Part shown: positions 1-6,955 of the stretch, one piece after another
How the letters are laid out: every line of letters starts with the position of its first letter
How positions within the stretch are numbered: position 1 is the stretch's first letter
Notes under the pieces: model-generated
Databases searched by the model: none
What the model was told of the DNA's origin: nothing
What the model saw: only the letters and a program-made list of their open reading frames with translations
Virus record (IMG/VR): IMGVR_UViG_3300025810_000096
Span: 1-22,014 of that record
Strand: one strand, 5' to 3'
Source: a virus
Length of the DNA: 22,014 nt
Translations under genes and position numbers: made by a program

Positions 1-1
1 A

Positions 2-1276
2 GGAACTAATCCTACTTCTACTGTTCTTTTAGATACTGGGTATAATTCACTATCGTTTGGCTCCGATTCTAGTTGGTTTCAAGCCCGATTAACAGTTGAA
101 TCAGAACCAGGATTTACTTTTTATGACGCTTATGAGGTTACTGATGGAACTGCTTATTATTATAGACGAAGTAGTAGTGCAGCTGCAAGAAAAACATATG
201 TAAATAATACTACAGCTAGTGGTTATACATCTCCAATTCATCCAGAAGCTGGAGATAACATGGGAAATCCTCCTTATGGAAACTGGTATCATGGCGGCGG
301 CCAGCTTTTAGCGCTAAATTCTATATCAGCTACATCTCAAATTGGAAGTTTAAGTAATAGTACATTTACAGATGCAAGTGGAGTATCAAGACAAATTAAT
401 GATATAGGTTATTTAAAAAATACAAATAATTTTTCTAGTAGTCCGTGGTCTCAAAATTATGGTAACCAATTTTGGTTTTCTTTAGCTGGTAATGCCCCTA
501 ATTCCGATAATACTTTTTATCAGCTTACAACTTACGATAATAATGGCGATGGCGTTATTCATACACGTAGTGGAGCAGATTATTATTATGATGGGACTCA
601 AAGTGTTTGGACTTGGTGGAATATTTCAGACGCAAATATGGATTTTGGTAATGTAGGGACTGCATCGACTAGAATTTATATCACTCGATCTAGTGCAGCA
701 AGTTTGAATAATGGCATATCGGAAGAAATGTCAGCTGGCACAGATTCTAATCCTATTGAAATTAGTGATTATTATCAAGGTGGAATATATCACAATACTA
801 CTGGAATACCTACTTCCGGCCAAATAGAATTTTCAGACTTTTATGGAAAAACTAGAGTGCCTTTAACTGTATACTCTAATTCTGGAACTTATGGTTACCT
901 CGCTGGTAGCCAATATGTACCATCTTATAGCGGGTTTTTAACTGGAGTTGTAGGAAGCCTAAATGGCAATAGTTTTACTTTTCAAGGAACAACATCTAAG
1001 ATTGTTTCTATTAATGTTTCATATACACAATTAAGTTTTGGTATACAAAACAATAGTGGCACAAGTAAACAATATAATAATTCGGGATGGACAACATTAA
1101 AAATTTGGTTAGACCAAAGTAATAGTTCTGGCACACCAGATAGAACATATTATAGAACAGCTGCTAATAGTACAAACTTCAGTGCTGCTTCAACCAGCTC
1201 AACGGCATATTGGTATTTTTCAAGTCAAGCTAATTTTCCTACATCTGGTGGCAATTGGTATATTGAGGTAGATTAA
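2..1276 (+). CDS. Tail-fibre-like virion structural protein, 5' partial
   Basis: The frame is open from the left edge (GTNPTSTVLL...) to the TAA at 1274, so the ATG at 260 is internal and the gene begins outside the window. At least 424 residues are present. The protein is rich in Ser, Thr, Gly, Asn and Tyr, with no hydrophobic segment. It carries two linked motifs, IEISDYYQGG and IEFSDFYGK, separated by an IPTSG turn. Motifs of this type (ISxSDFYG after IPTSG) recur in large structural and tail-fibre-like proteins of marine T4-like phages, from family memory. A beta-rich C-terminal part follows. The next gene starts immediately after the stop (TAAATG), so the two are cotranslated. A receptor-binding or fibre role is inference; virion association is the safer claim. 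Confidence 0.6.
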   Translation, partial: GTNPTSTVLLDTGYNSLSFGSDSSWFQARLTVESEPGFTFYDAYEVTDGTAYYYRRSSSAAARKTYVNNTTASGYTSPIHPEAGDNMGNPPYGNWYHGGGQLLALNSISATSQIGSLSNSTFTDASGVSRQINDIGYLKNTNNFSSSPWSQNYGNQFWFSLAGNAPNSDNTFYQLTTYDNNGDGVIHTRSGADYYYDGTQSVWTWWNISDANMDFGNVGTASTRIYITRSSAASLNNGISEEMSAGTDSNPIEISDYYQGGIYHNTTGIPTSGQIEFSDFYGKTRVPLTVYSNSGTYGYLAGSQYVPSYSGFLTGVVGSLNGNSFTFQGTTSKIVSINVSYTQLSFGIQNNSGTSKQYNNSGWTTLKIWLDQSNSSGTPDRTYYRTAANSTNFSAASTSSTAYWYFSSQANFPTSGGNWYIEVD

Positions 1277-2158
1277 ATGACAATTAGAGTATATGAAGAA
1301 AATAATACATCAAGAACTATTGACTCAAGTGGTAATATATCACCTTATTTAGATTCAAAAGTATACGTCACTGATGGTGAAAACACAGTAACTCATGTTG
1401 CAGTATATACAGATGGTAATATTGACTGGGGTTTAACTCAAAAACTTGCAATGTATGAATATGAAAAACAATATGGACAAGAAAAAACGAGATCAGAATA
1501 CTATATAGCTAATGCAGATAAATTAGTACGTGACGATGTTTATATGGCTGGAAGTCTTGCAAGGGTCGATTATTCTATAGGTACATCTGAAGGTGATGCT
1601 CTTGTAAATGAATTAGAAACAGGTTGGGAAAATTTCATACCAGATTATAGAAGAAGTACTAAAAATCTCGTATCTGTATTTACTCCTGTTAGAGTACCGT
1701 ATGTTAACGATAGTATATCTTATTATGATATGCAAGAACCATCTGCAGATTTAATAGAATATTTTAATATTCCAGATATTCATTACATGCCATTTTATGG
1801 GCTTAAGTTTGACAAGACAACCTCTGATGTACATATTAAAACAATGTTATTTCCTAATGAAATGTATACTCATCATTTAGAATTATCAAAGACTATAAAT
1901 AATATTATACCGGTTTTAGGTAATCACTTTTATGGTATAATATATAACTCTGAGGGAGAAATGAGTCCAACCATCGATGTTTATTTTACGGCAAGTTATG
2001 ATATTGTATTAAATTGGTGTAATCGGGTAGGACTTGCAATACCTTATACTGATGAATCATTAACTCCAAAATTATCATATTGGGGTGCAGTGTATAATTC
2101 AAACTTAGGTAGAATAACGCACATTAAAGCGTATATAACAAATTATTTAGAGGATTAA
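1277..2158 (+). CDS. Unknown 293-aa protein, possible fibre-associated or structural protein
   Basis: I do not recognise this family. The ATG abuts the stop of the fibre-like gene and the ORF ends 1 nt before the lysozyme ATG, so it sits in a tight late/structural operon. The protein is acidic and rich in Tyr, Asn and Asp, with no signal peptide or clear membrane helix. Its N-terminus (MTIRVYEENN) contains short beta-strand-like stretches. The middle contains many aromatic pairs such as SYYDMQ and YMPFYG. Position between a fibre protein and lysozyme suggests a virion component such as a fibre chaperone, adhesin or baseplate-linked protein, but nothing in the sequence decides this. Confidence 0.55.
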   Translation: MTIRVYEENNTSRTIDSSGNISPYLDSKVYVTDGENTVTHVAVYTDGNIDWGLTQKLAMYEYEKQYGQEKTRSEYYIANADKLVRDDVYMAGSLARVDYSIGTSEGDALVNELETGWENFIPDYRRSTKNLVSVFTPVRVPYVNDSISYYDMQEPSADLIEYFNIPDIHYMPFYGLKFDKTTSDVHIKTMLFPNEMYTHHLELSKTINNIIPVLGNHFYGIIYNSEGEMSPTIDVYFTASYDIVLNWCNRVGLAIPYTDESLTPKLSYWGAVYNSNLGRITHIKAYITNYLED

Positions 2159-2159
2159 T

Positions 2160-2624
2160 ATGTTTTTTAACAGAGACAAAGAAATTGACGTTGATCAATT
2201 AAGAAAACAACTAATTATTGACGAGGGACAAGTAAATGAAATTTATCATGACCATTTGGGTTATCCTACATTTGGGATTGGACATTTGGTTATCGAAGGA
2301 GACCCAGAACATGGGCTGGAGGTCGGTACTCCAGTGGCAGAGGATAGAGTTATTGAAGTCTTTGCCAAAGATGTAGAAACAGTTATAAAGGATTGTAAAA
2401 AATTACATGATGGTTGGGACGGTTACCCCCAAGAGGTAAAACAGATCGTTGCAAATATGATGTTTAATATGGGACTCACGCGCTTGAGCAAATTTAAGAA
2501 CCACAACGCAGCGCTGCAATGTGGTGATTGGAAGGAGGCGGCCAAAGAAGGTCGTGATTCAAGATGGTACAAACAAGTGACAAATCGAGCAGAAAGACTT
2601 ATGTCGAGACTAGAGGCGGTATAA
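2160..2624 (+). CDS. e: T4-type endolysin (lysozyme, GH24)
   Basis: This is a muramidase that cleaves the MurNAc-GlcNAc bond of peptidoglycan at lysis. The 154-aa length is close to T4 lysozyme (164 aa). The catalytic triad aligns directly: Glu22 in IDEG equals T4 Glu11, Asp31 in YHDHLGY equals Asp20, and Thr37 in PTFGIGH equals Thr26. The C-terminal SRWYKQVTNRAERL matches the T4 SRWYNQTPNRAKRV block. There is no signal peptide, so it would depend on a holin to reach the periplasm. Small membrane proteins that could do this are encoded from 3031 onward. The alternative, a baseplate lysozyme (gp5 type), is unlikely because no fused domains are present. Confidence 0.93.
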   Translation: MFFNRDKEIDVDQLRKQLIIDEGQVNEIYHDHLGYPTFGIGHLVIEGDPEHGLEVGTPVAEDRVIEVFAKDVETVIKDCKKLHDGWDGYPQEVKQIVANMMFNMGLTRLSKFKNHNAALQCGDWKEAAKEGRDSRWYKQVTNRAERLMSRLEAV

Positions 2625-2749
2625 AATACTATCAGACCGACGAACCTCAAACGGAAAAGGGATGGTATTGGTGTTACGAAAAGAAAGGTCTTTTCAGATA
2701 CACTGATTGGAATTTAACAATAGAAGAAATGGAGAAAAAATATGGCTGA
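2564..2749 (+). CDS. Small hypothetical protein overlapping the lysozyme 3' end
   Basis: This 61-aa ORF begins inside the lysozyme gene (61 nt overlap) and ends in an ATGGCTGA overlap with the next start at 2742, which supports real translation. There is no later ATG in frame. A weak purine run (AAGAAGG) lies about 11 nt upstream of the ATG. The C-terminal 45 residues look protein-like and aromatic (YYQTDEP, GWYWCYEKKGLFRYTDW). No known domain is recognised and there is no membrane helix. The first 15-20 residues are dictated by overlap with lysozyme and may be unconstrained, so the true start could be a non-ATG codon further in. Confidence 0.5.
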   Translation: MVQTSDKSSRKTYVETRGGIKYYQTDEPQTEKGWYWCYEKKGLFRYTDWNLTIEEMEKKYG

Positions 2750-2990
2750 ATCAGTCAAAATTTTAGGGACGGAAACAGATTTAACAGCTGCAACTGCTGT
2801 TGGTAATGCTACTTTGGTTAGAGTATATAATTCAGGCGCTGCTGCACAGGTTACACTAAAAACTGGAGCAACTATTGCAGGCACAGTTACCTTAAAGCAA
2901 TACGAATGTATAAATCTTCAAAAAGCCCCTACGCAAACATTAGAGGGTGGTGCAGCGTTTAAAGTAGTAAAAATAGCATTTACTAACTAA
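2742..2990 (+). CDS. Small structural-like protein, 82 aa
   Basis: This is an 82-aa protein of alternating small and beta-branched residues (VGNATLVRVYNSG, VTLKTGATIAGTVTLK), predicted to form a compact beta fold. It resembles short conserved virion-associated or fibre-accessory proteins of marine T4-like phages, but I cannot name the family. Its start overlaps the previous stop by 8 nt. The gene ends 27 nt before the late promoter box at 3018, so it closes the first late transcription unit. It has no signal peptide and no cysteine pair. The function is unknown; virion association is inferred from its beta-rich composition and neighbours. Confidence 0.55.
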   Translation: MAESVKILGTETDLTAATAVGNATLVRVYNSGAAAQVTLKTGATIAGTVTLKQYECINLQKAPTQTLEGGAAFKVVKIAFTN

Positions 2991-3017
2991 TAACCATCTA
3001 ACTTAAGGCCTCTTACT

Positions 3018-3025
3018 TATAAATA
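3018..3025 (+). promoter_or_regulatory. T4-type late promoter box TATAAATA
   Basis: This is a perfect TATAAATA octamer, the consensus recognised by the T4 gp55/gp33 late sigma complex. The gene for gp33 is in this window. The spacing is unusual: five bases separate it from the ATG at 3031, so a standard late start site (about 6 nt after the box) falls on the A of that ATG. It precedes the membrane-protein and curli operon. Such octamers are expected a few times by chance in DNA this AT-rich, so position is the main support. Confidence 0.6.
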
Positions 3026-3030
3026 GAAGT

Positions 3031-3327
3031 ATGGCCGAAATCTTTGAACTTATTGCTCAAGTTGGTGCTCCTATTGCTGGAGCACTTGCAATGGGCGTCT
3101 TTATTTTTCTAATTATAAAACAAATATTAGAAGGGCTAGTCGGTCAGATTAGAACCCTTACAATATTCTGCGAGTCCTTAGAAAATAGAGCTAGAACTAT
3201 GGCGAATGAAATGATTAAAATTGATATGTTAGTCAGTAGTGCGCTAAAACTTAGGCCAGATATAGAAAGGGTTGCGCGCGCAGAAAACTTTGTCGAAGAC
3301 GGCAAGGTTGATGTGAGGCGCGATTAA
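3031..3327 (+). CDS. Small membrane protein, holin candidate 1
   Basis: This 98-aa protein has one hydrophobic helix near the N-terminus (about residues 10-30, GAPIAGALAMGVFIFLIIKQ). An amphipathic, probably coiled-coil region follows (IRTLTIFCESLENRA onward), then a charged tail ending DVRRD. The architecture matches single-span class III-like holins and is shared with the protein at 3444, suggesting a paralogous pair. There is no proper Shine-Dalgarno before the ATG, and the upstream late promoter would give an essentially leaderless mRNA. It lies 400 nt after the lysozyme and leads the csgF/csgG operon. A holin role is inference; an anchor or accessory of the secretion system is equally possible. 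Confidence 0.6.
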   Translation: MAEIFELIAQVGAPIAGALAMGVFIFLIIKQILEGLVGQIRTLTIFCESLENRARTMANEMIKIDMLVSSALKLRPDIERVARAENFVEDGKVDVRRD

Positions 3328-3434
3328 TGGTAGATGAAATTGAAATGGTTCAATATTCATTTTCTAAAGACTTCATATTGGTATGCTCAATAGGGCTTAA
3401 TATAGGGTTTTTAATTGGGTTATTATTCATATAG
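3327..3434 (+). CDS. 35-aa membrane peptide
   Basis: This short ORF starts in a TAATG overlap with the preceding stop and encodes MVDEIEMVQYSFSKDF followed by a hydrophobic helix (ILVCSIGLNIGFLIGLLFI) that runs to the stop. It has an acidic N-terminus and a single transmembrane segment with no tail. Small size and stop/start coupling in a lysis-type cassette are compatible with an antiholin or holin regulator, but there is no homology evidence. Its stop lies within the TAGGAG that serves as ribosome binding site for the gene at 3444, so translation of the two is likely linked. Confidence 0.45.
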   Translation: MVDEIEMVQYSFSKDFILVCSIGLNIGFLIGLLFI

Positions 3435-3443
3435 GAGTAAACA

Positions 3444-3701
3444 ATGGATCAATTGGTAAACGGTATATCTGATTATGGTTTTCCTATTGTTGCATGTGTT
3501 GGATTTGGATACTTTTTATATTATATTTGGTGTTTTATTTCGGATGTGATAGAACCTGAAATTGAAAAAATGCATATGGCATTAATTAGAGTTATTGATC
3601 AAACAAGAATGCTGGATCAAGATTTAATAAGGTTACAGCAAAAGGTCAATGTGGTATTGGAATATAAGGAAAATGAAAAGAAAAGACAAACTGAAGAGTA
3701 A
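3444..3701 (+). CDS. Small membrane protein, holin candidate 2
   Basis: An 85-aa protein with an N-terminal transmembrane helix (GFPIVACVGFGYFLYYIWCF, about residues 12-31), then a long amphipathic helix (EIEKMHMALIRVIDQTRM, LDQDLIRLQQKVNVV) and a charged tail (ENEKKRQTEE). It has the same layout as the 3031 protein, including a short polar N-terminus, a Gly-x-Pro-Ile start to the membrane segment and a coiled coil of similar length. A good Shine-Dalgarno (TAGGAGT) sits 6 nt before the ATG. The 3' end overlaps csgF by 29 nt. Holin, antiholin, or membrane anchor of the secretion module cannot be told apart from sequence. Confidence 0.65.
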   Translation: MDQLVNGISDYGFPIVACVGFGYFLYYIWCFISDVIEPEIEKMHMALIRVIDQTRMLDQDLIRLQQKVNVVLEYKENEKKRQTEE

Positions 3702-4191
3702 ACTAGAACTGGGTACATTAATAGGTATATTCTTACTATCAGTAATATCTATTGCTCCAGTCAATGCTGATGAAATAAAATTTGGGTTTAAAAATCCATC
3801 TTTTTCTGGCGCAGGAACAGGAGCACATTATTTAACAATTGAGAACCAAGAGCACTCTCGTAAAAAGGCAATAGAAGATGCTTTAGAGGCAGCAAGAAAG
3901 GCCGCTGAAAGAGAGGAAAATAATTCAACACTAGCTAAATTTATTAGAAACTTAGAAAGTAGAATATATGCTCAAATGGCAAAACAAATGGTTGAATCTA
4001 TGTTCAGTAATGACGGTTCAGTGAGATATGGTTCATTTACATTAGAAGGTAACGTAGTAACATACGAAGTTATAACCAATGAAGATGGATCGGAAGTTAT
4101 TAGAATGACGATTGTGGATACTAATGGAACAGAAACTGTTATTGAAATTCCTGTCGGGACTGGTAATTTTGGGCAGGATCCAGATGGTTAA
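3673..4191 (+). CDS. csgF: CsgF-like curli assembly factor
   Basis: CsgF is the periplasmic/surface partner that inserts into the CsgG pore and couples secretion to nucleation of curli fibres. I chose ATG 3673 over the in-frame ATG at 3649 because AAGGA lies immediately upstream and the result is a normal signal peptide: basic MKRKDKLKSK, hydrophobic LGTLIGIFLLSVISI, cleavage after PVNA (residue 32). The mature N-terminus FGFKNPSFSG is the hallmark CsgF segment (E. coli FQFRNPNFGG) that lines the CsgG channel. A helical stretch and the family's C-terminal beta region (YEVITNEDGSEVIRMTIVD) follow. A charged Ala/Glu/Lys helix (about residues 60-85) is longer than in the E. coli protein. Its stop overlaps the csgG start by 8 nt. 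Confidence 0.88.
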   Translation: MKRKDKLKSKLELGTLIGIFLLSVISIAPVNADEIKFGFKNPSFSGAGTGAHYLTIENQEHSRKKAIEDALEAARKAAEREENNSTLAKFIRNLESRIYAQMAKQMVESMFSNDGSVRYGSFTLEGNVVTYEVITNEDGSEVIRMTIVDTNGTETVIEIPVGTGNFGQDPDG

Positions 4192-5155
4192 GTACATACT
4201 CGTATTATCACTATTATTATCTGGGTGTGCATCATTTCCAGTATGGAGTCCTAATCCACAAGATTGTAATGATTTAGATGGTAAATATGATGAGGGGTTT
4301 AATAGGCATCTTCAAATGGGTATACAAAAGGCAATGGCCAGAAAGTATATCTGTGTTGATGAACCTATGGCAGTAAGGTTACCTGCATATGTAGACTTAC
4401 TAATGTTACCACCTGCAAAGGAAAGACCCGTAGTTGCAGTATATGGTTTTGCAGATAAGACAGGTCAAAGAAAATCAGTAGATAATATTGCGTCATTTTC
4501 TACTGCAGTTACCCAAGGTGGGACTGAATTGTTAATAGACGCTCTAAAAACAGCCGGAGGCGGCACATGGTTTAGAGTGGTCGAAAGGCAAGGAATTGAT
4601 AATCTTGTAAGGGAAAGACAAATTGTGAGGTCTACCCGACAAGATGTAGCTAAACTCGAAGGGACTGATCCGAAAGGAGTAGGTCCATTATTATTCGCAG
4701 GAATGATAATCGAGGGTGGTATTATAGGGTATGACTCTAACATGGAAACAGGTGGTCGAGGCGCACGAACACTTGGTGTTGGGTTTACTAAAATGTATCG
4801 TAAAGATGTCGTGACTGTATCTGTAAGAGCAGTATCAGTTTTGACAGGTGAAGTATTATTAAACGTCCAGGCTAAGAAATCGGTACTTTCTTATGGCGGT
4901 GGGGGTGACCTATTCAGGTTTATTGAACAGGGAACTCAACTTGTTGAATATGAGGACGGAGTGGGAAATAATGAATCAGTGACGTATGCAGTACGTGCAG
5001 CTATTGAGGCCGCCGTGTTGGAATTAATTTACCAGGGCCATGACCGTAAATTCTGGGATATAAACGAGGGTCATAGACATCCGCATCAAATCAATGGCGC
5101 GAATGCTAGACACTCATTAAAAGAGGATAATAACGAAAATGAAGAAACTAATTAG
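4184..5155 (+). CDS. csgG: CsgG-like curli secretion channel lipoprotein
   Basis: CsgG forms the nonameric outer-membrane pore through which curli subunits are exported. I place the start at ATG 4184, not at the upstream in-frame ATG 4112, because this gives a lipoprotein signal (MVKYILVLSLLLSGC) with lipobox Leu-Ser-Gly-Cys15 and an 8-nt overlap with csgF. The 323-aa product is somewhat longer than E. coli CsgG (277 aa). Family blocks are visible: VVAVYGFADKTGQRK, the long WFRVVERQGIDNLVRERQ helix, GGIIGYDSN, and MYRKDVVTVSVRAVSVLTG, followed by the C-terminal helix. A polar His/Asn-rich tail of about 30 residues is extra. Lipidation implies a Gram-negative host. The gene overlaps the curlin gene by 17 nt. 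Confidence 0.93.
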   Translation: MVKYILVLSLLLSGCASFPVWSPNPQDCNDLDGKYDEGFNRHLQMGIQKAMARKYICVDEPMAVRLPAYVDLLMLPPAKERPVVAVYGFADKTGQRKSVDNIASFSTAVTQGGTELLIDALKTAGGGTWFRVVERQGIDNLVRERQIVRSTRQDVAKLEGTDPKGVGPLLFAGMIIEGGIIGYDSNMETGGRGARTLGVGFTKMYRKDVVTVSVRAVSVLTGEVLLNVQAKKSVLSYGGGGDLFRFIEQGTQLVEYEDGVGNNESVTYAVRAAIEAAVLELIYQGHDRKFWDINEGHRHPHQINGANARHSLKEDNNENEETN

Positions 5156-5876
5156 TTTAAGTTTATTATTAATGACGACATCATTCGTTTTCGCACAGGC
5201 CACTGATGATAATGAAATCATGATAGAGCAAAGTGGTGACACTTTAACCCTATATATTGATCAAGTTGGATACGGTAACAAGATCGGTTTGGATGATTTT
5301 ACATCTTCTGGTTCTGATATGACTATTACAGGTTCAAGTTTAACATTTGACCTGGATATGATTGGTAATGAAAATTTAATTTTTGGACCAATTGAAATGG
5401 ACTCATCAAGTTTAACATTTACTTTAACTGGTGATTCTAATGAAGTGGATTGGAATATTGGATATGTAGGAAGTGCAGATAGTTCTAACTATAACTTTGC
5501 TATAACTGGTGATTCAAATACTTTTGATATTGATCAAGGTTATACAGTGAGTGCAGAAAGATTAGATGCAGATCTAGTATTACTTGGTACTTCTAACGTA
5601 TTTGATTTGGATTTTGAGTCTGATGACGCGACATGGAATTTTGATATTACTGGAGATAGTAATAACGTTAATACATTACAAAAAGATGGAGAACATCAAC
5701 TAACAGTAGAATTAACGGGCGACAGTGCTGATATTGATATTAATCAATTATCTGGTACTTGTGCAACCGGTGCTGGAGTTGGATGTGCTACACCAAATGC
5801 AATTATTAATTTAGATATTACTTCCGATAATGCTACAATTCAAATTAATCAGAAAGACGTTTCTAACGACAGCTAG
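5139..5876 (+). CDS. Curlin-like amyloid repeat protein 1
   Basis: This 245-aa exported protein has a clear signal peptide (MKKLISLSLLLMTTSFVFA, cleavage before Gln20). It begins with a canonical curlin-type pair, MIEQSGDTLTLYIDQVGYGN, matching the CsgA/CsgB pattern of Gln-x-Gly-x2-Asn alternating with beta strands. About eight degenerate repeats follow, built on a TGDSN-x-hydrophobic-Asp core (TGDSNEVD, TGDSNTFD, TGDSNNVN, TGDSADID). These predict a solenoid or cross-beta fibre. The protein is strongly acidic, unlike E. coli CsgA. A Cys pair lies near the C-terminus. Location directly after csgG identifies it as a likely secreted substrate. Whether it is the major subunit or the nucleator (CsgB-like) cannot be decided. 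Confidence 0.8.
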   Translation: MKKLISLSLLLMTTSFVFAQATDDNEIMIEQSGDTLTLYIDQVGYGNKIGLDDFTSSGSDMTITGSSLTFDLDMIGNENLIFGPIEMDSSSLTFTLTGDSNEVDWNIGYVGSADSSNYNFAITGDSNTFDIDQGYTVSAERLDADLVLLGTSNVFDLDFESDDATWNFDITGDSNNVNTLQKDGEHQLTVELTGDSADIDINQLSGTCATGAGVGCATPNAIINLDITSDNATIQINQKDVSNDS

Positions 5877-6945
5877 TCTTTTATTCATTAGTGGGGTTAC
5901 TCAAGCAAGTGACCCCATAGGTGATATAGTAGAATCAACTGGAATTGGATCTATTCTGAGAAACAATGTTGAGCTACCTCATCAGACCAATACTGAAATA
6001 GTTTTAAACGACGAAGCCCGTACGGGTAATGGTCGTATGAAAATTGAGTTTTTAGATAAGGCAGAACTCTCCTTAAAAGAACACTCGGAAGTATTAATTG
6101 ATGAAATATATTATGACCCTGATCCATCATTATCAAAAATGAGCATGAAATTTACCATGGGAACTGCAAGGTTCGCATCAGGTAGATTAGGTCTTGTAAA
6201 TAAAGCAAACATAGATATTCAAACTCCAACTGCATCTATTGCGGTAAGAGGGACTGACTTTACTACAACCGTAGATGAGTTAGGTAGGTCTTTGGTTATT
6301 TTATTACCTGATGTAAATGGAGACCCTTCCGGCGAGATAGAGGTATTTAATGAAGGAGGATCTGTTACATTAAAAGAAGCATATGCAGCGACAATGGTTT
6401 CATCATTAGACCAATCTCCAACACAGACTGTTAAGATTAATGGAATTACTCCAGCACTAATTGATAATATGTTTATTGTGTCACCCCCACCAGAAGTCGA
6501 AGATAGAATAAAAGAAGAAATGGCTGACGAGGCCGATGATGACCAAGGCCTATTGGATATTGATTTTTTAGAATTTGATGAATTAGAAAAAGACGAACTT
6601 GCAGAATCCGAAGAGAATTTAGAATTTAACGAACTTGATATTAATGAATTGGATGTTGAGTATCTAGTGGATGTTTTAGATATAGTTGATTCATCCGATC
6701 TATTTGATTCTATAGGAGAATTTGATATTAAAGGTGCAACGAGAGGCCTTAATGAAGAATCTCAGTTTAATGTATTCTTACAAGATGGCTCATTGGTTTT
6801 ATATAGAAACGTAAACGGCACGATAAGAATAAAAATTGCTGCAGGTGGTAATTTTACACTTGATACTATTACTCCAACATGGGAAGGTGTTATAACTGGC
6901 AATGAATCCGAGGATATTTTAATTTACATTAATCAGCAAAATTAG
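5830..6945 (+). CDS. Secreted FecR-domain protein with acidic linker
   Basis: This 371-aa protein starts inside the curlin gene (47-nt overlap). That start is supported by the signal peptide it gives: MLQFKLIRKT, then a hydrophobic core, cleavage after VTQA (residue 26). Residues about 56-145 form a FecR domain, with TGNGRMKIEF, AELSLKEHSEV and the diagnostic TPTASIAVRGTDF. Residues about 223-300 are an extremely acidic stretch with repeating Leu-Asp/Glu units (ELDINELDVEYLVD). A beta-rich C-terminal part follows. FecR domains are periplasmic/surface sensing or binding modules. In bacteria, FecR proteins often neighbour CHASE2 cyclases (family knowledge), and that pairing is reproduced here. 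It may sense assembly state or bind the curlin; this is inference. Confidence 0.82.
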   Translation: MLQFKLIRKTFLTTASLLFISGVTQASDPIGDIVESTGIGSILRNNVELPHQTNTEIVLNDEARTGNGRMKIEFLDKAELSLKEHSEVLIDEIYYDPDPSLSKMSMKFTMGTARFASGRLGLVNKANIDIQTPTASIAVRGTDFTTTVDELGRSLVILLPDVNGDPSGEIEVFNEGGSVTLKEAYAATMVSSLDQSPTQTVKINGITPALIDNMFIVSPPPEVEDRIKEEMADEADDDQGLLDIDFLEFDELEKDELAESEENLEFNELDINELDVEYLVDVLDIVDSSDLFDSIGEFDIKGATRGLNEESQFNVFLQDGSLVLYRNVNGTIRIKIAAGGNFTLDTITPTWEGVITGNESEDILIYINQQN

Positions 6946-6947
6946 GA

Positions 6948-6955
6948 TATAAATA
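6948..6955 (+). promoter_or_regulatory. T4-type late promoter box TATAAATA, second copy
   Basis: This is a second perfect TATAAATA octamer, again exactly five bases before an ATG (6961), so the expected start site coincides with that ATG. Its last A is also the first base of the upstream ATG at 6955, which has its own AGGA site at 6944-6947. Read-through mRNA would therefore start translation at 6955, and mRNA from this promoter at 6961. It could boost the second curlin and the cyclase separately from csgF/csgG. Confidence 0.5.

Noticed and set aside
1894-1901. TATAAATA inside the unknown 293-aa gene
   Set aside because: It is explained by the coding sequence (Thr-Ile-Asn-Asn), and no gene start follows at late-promoter distance.
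4112-4183. Longer N-terminus for CsgG
   Set aside because: It overlaps csgF and would place residues ahead of a perfect lipoprotein signal starting at ATG 4184.
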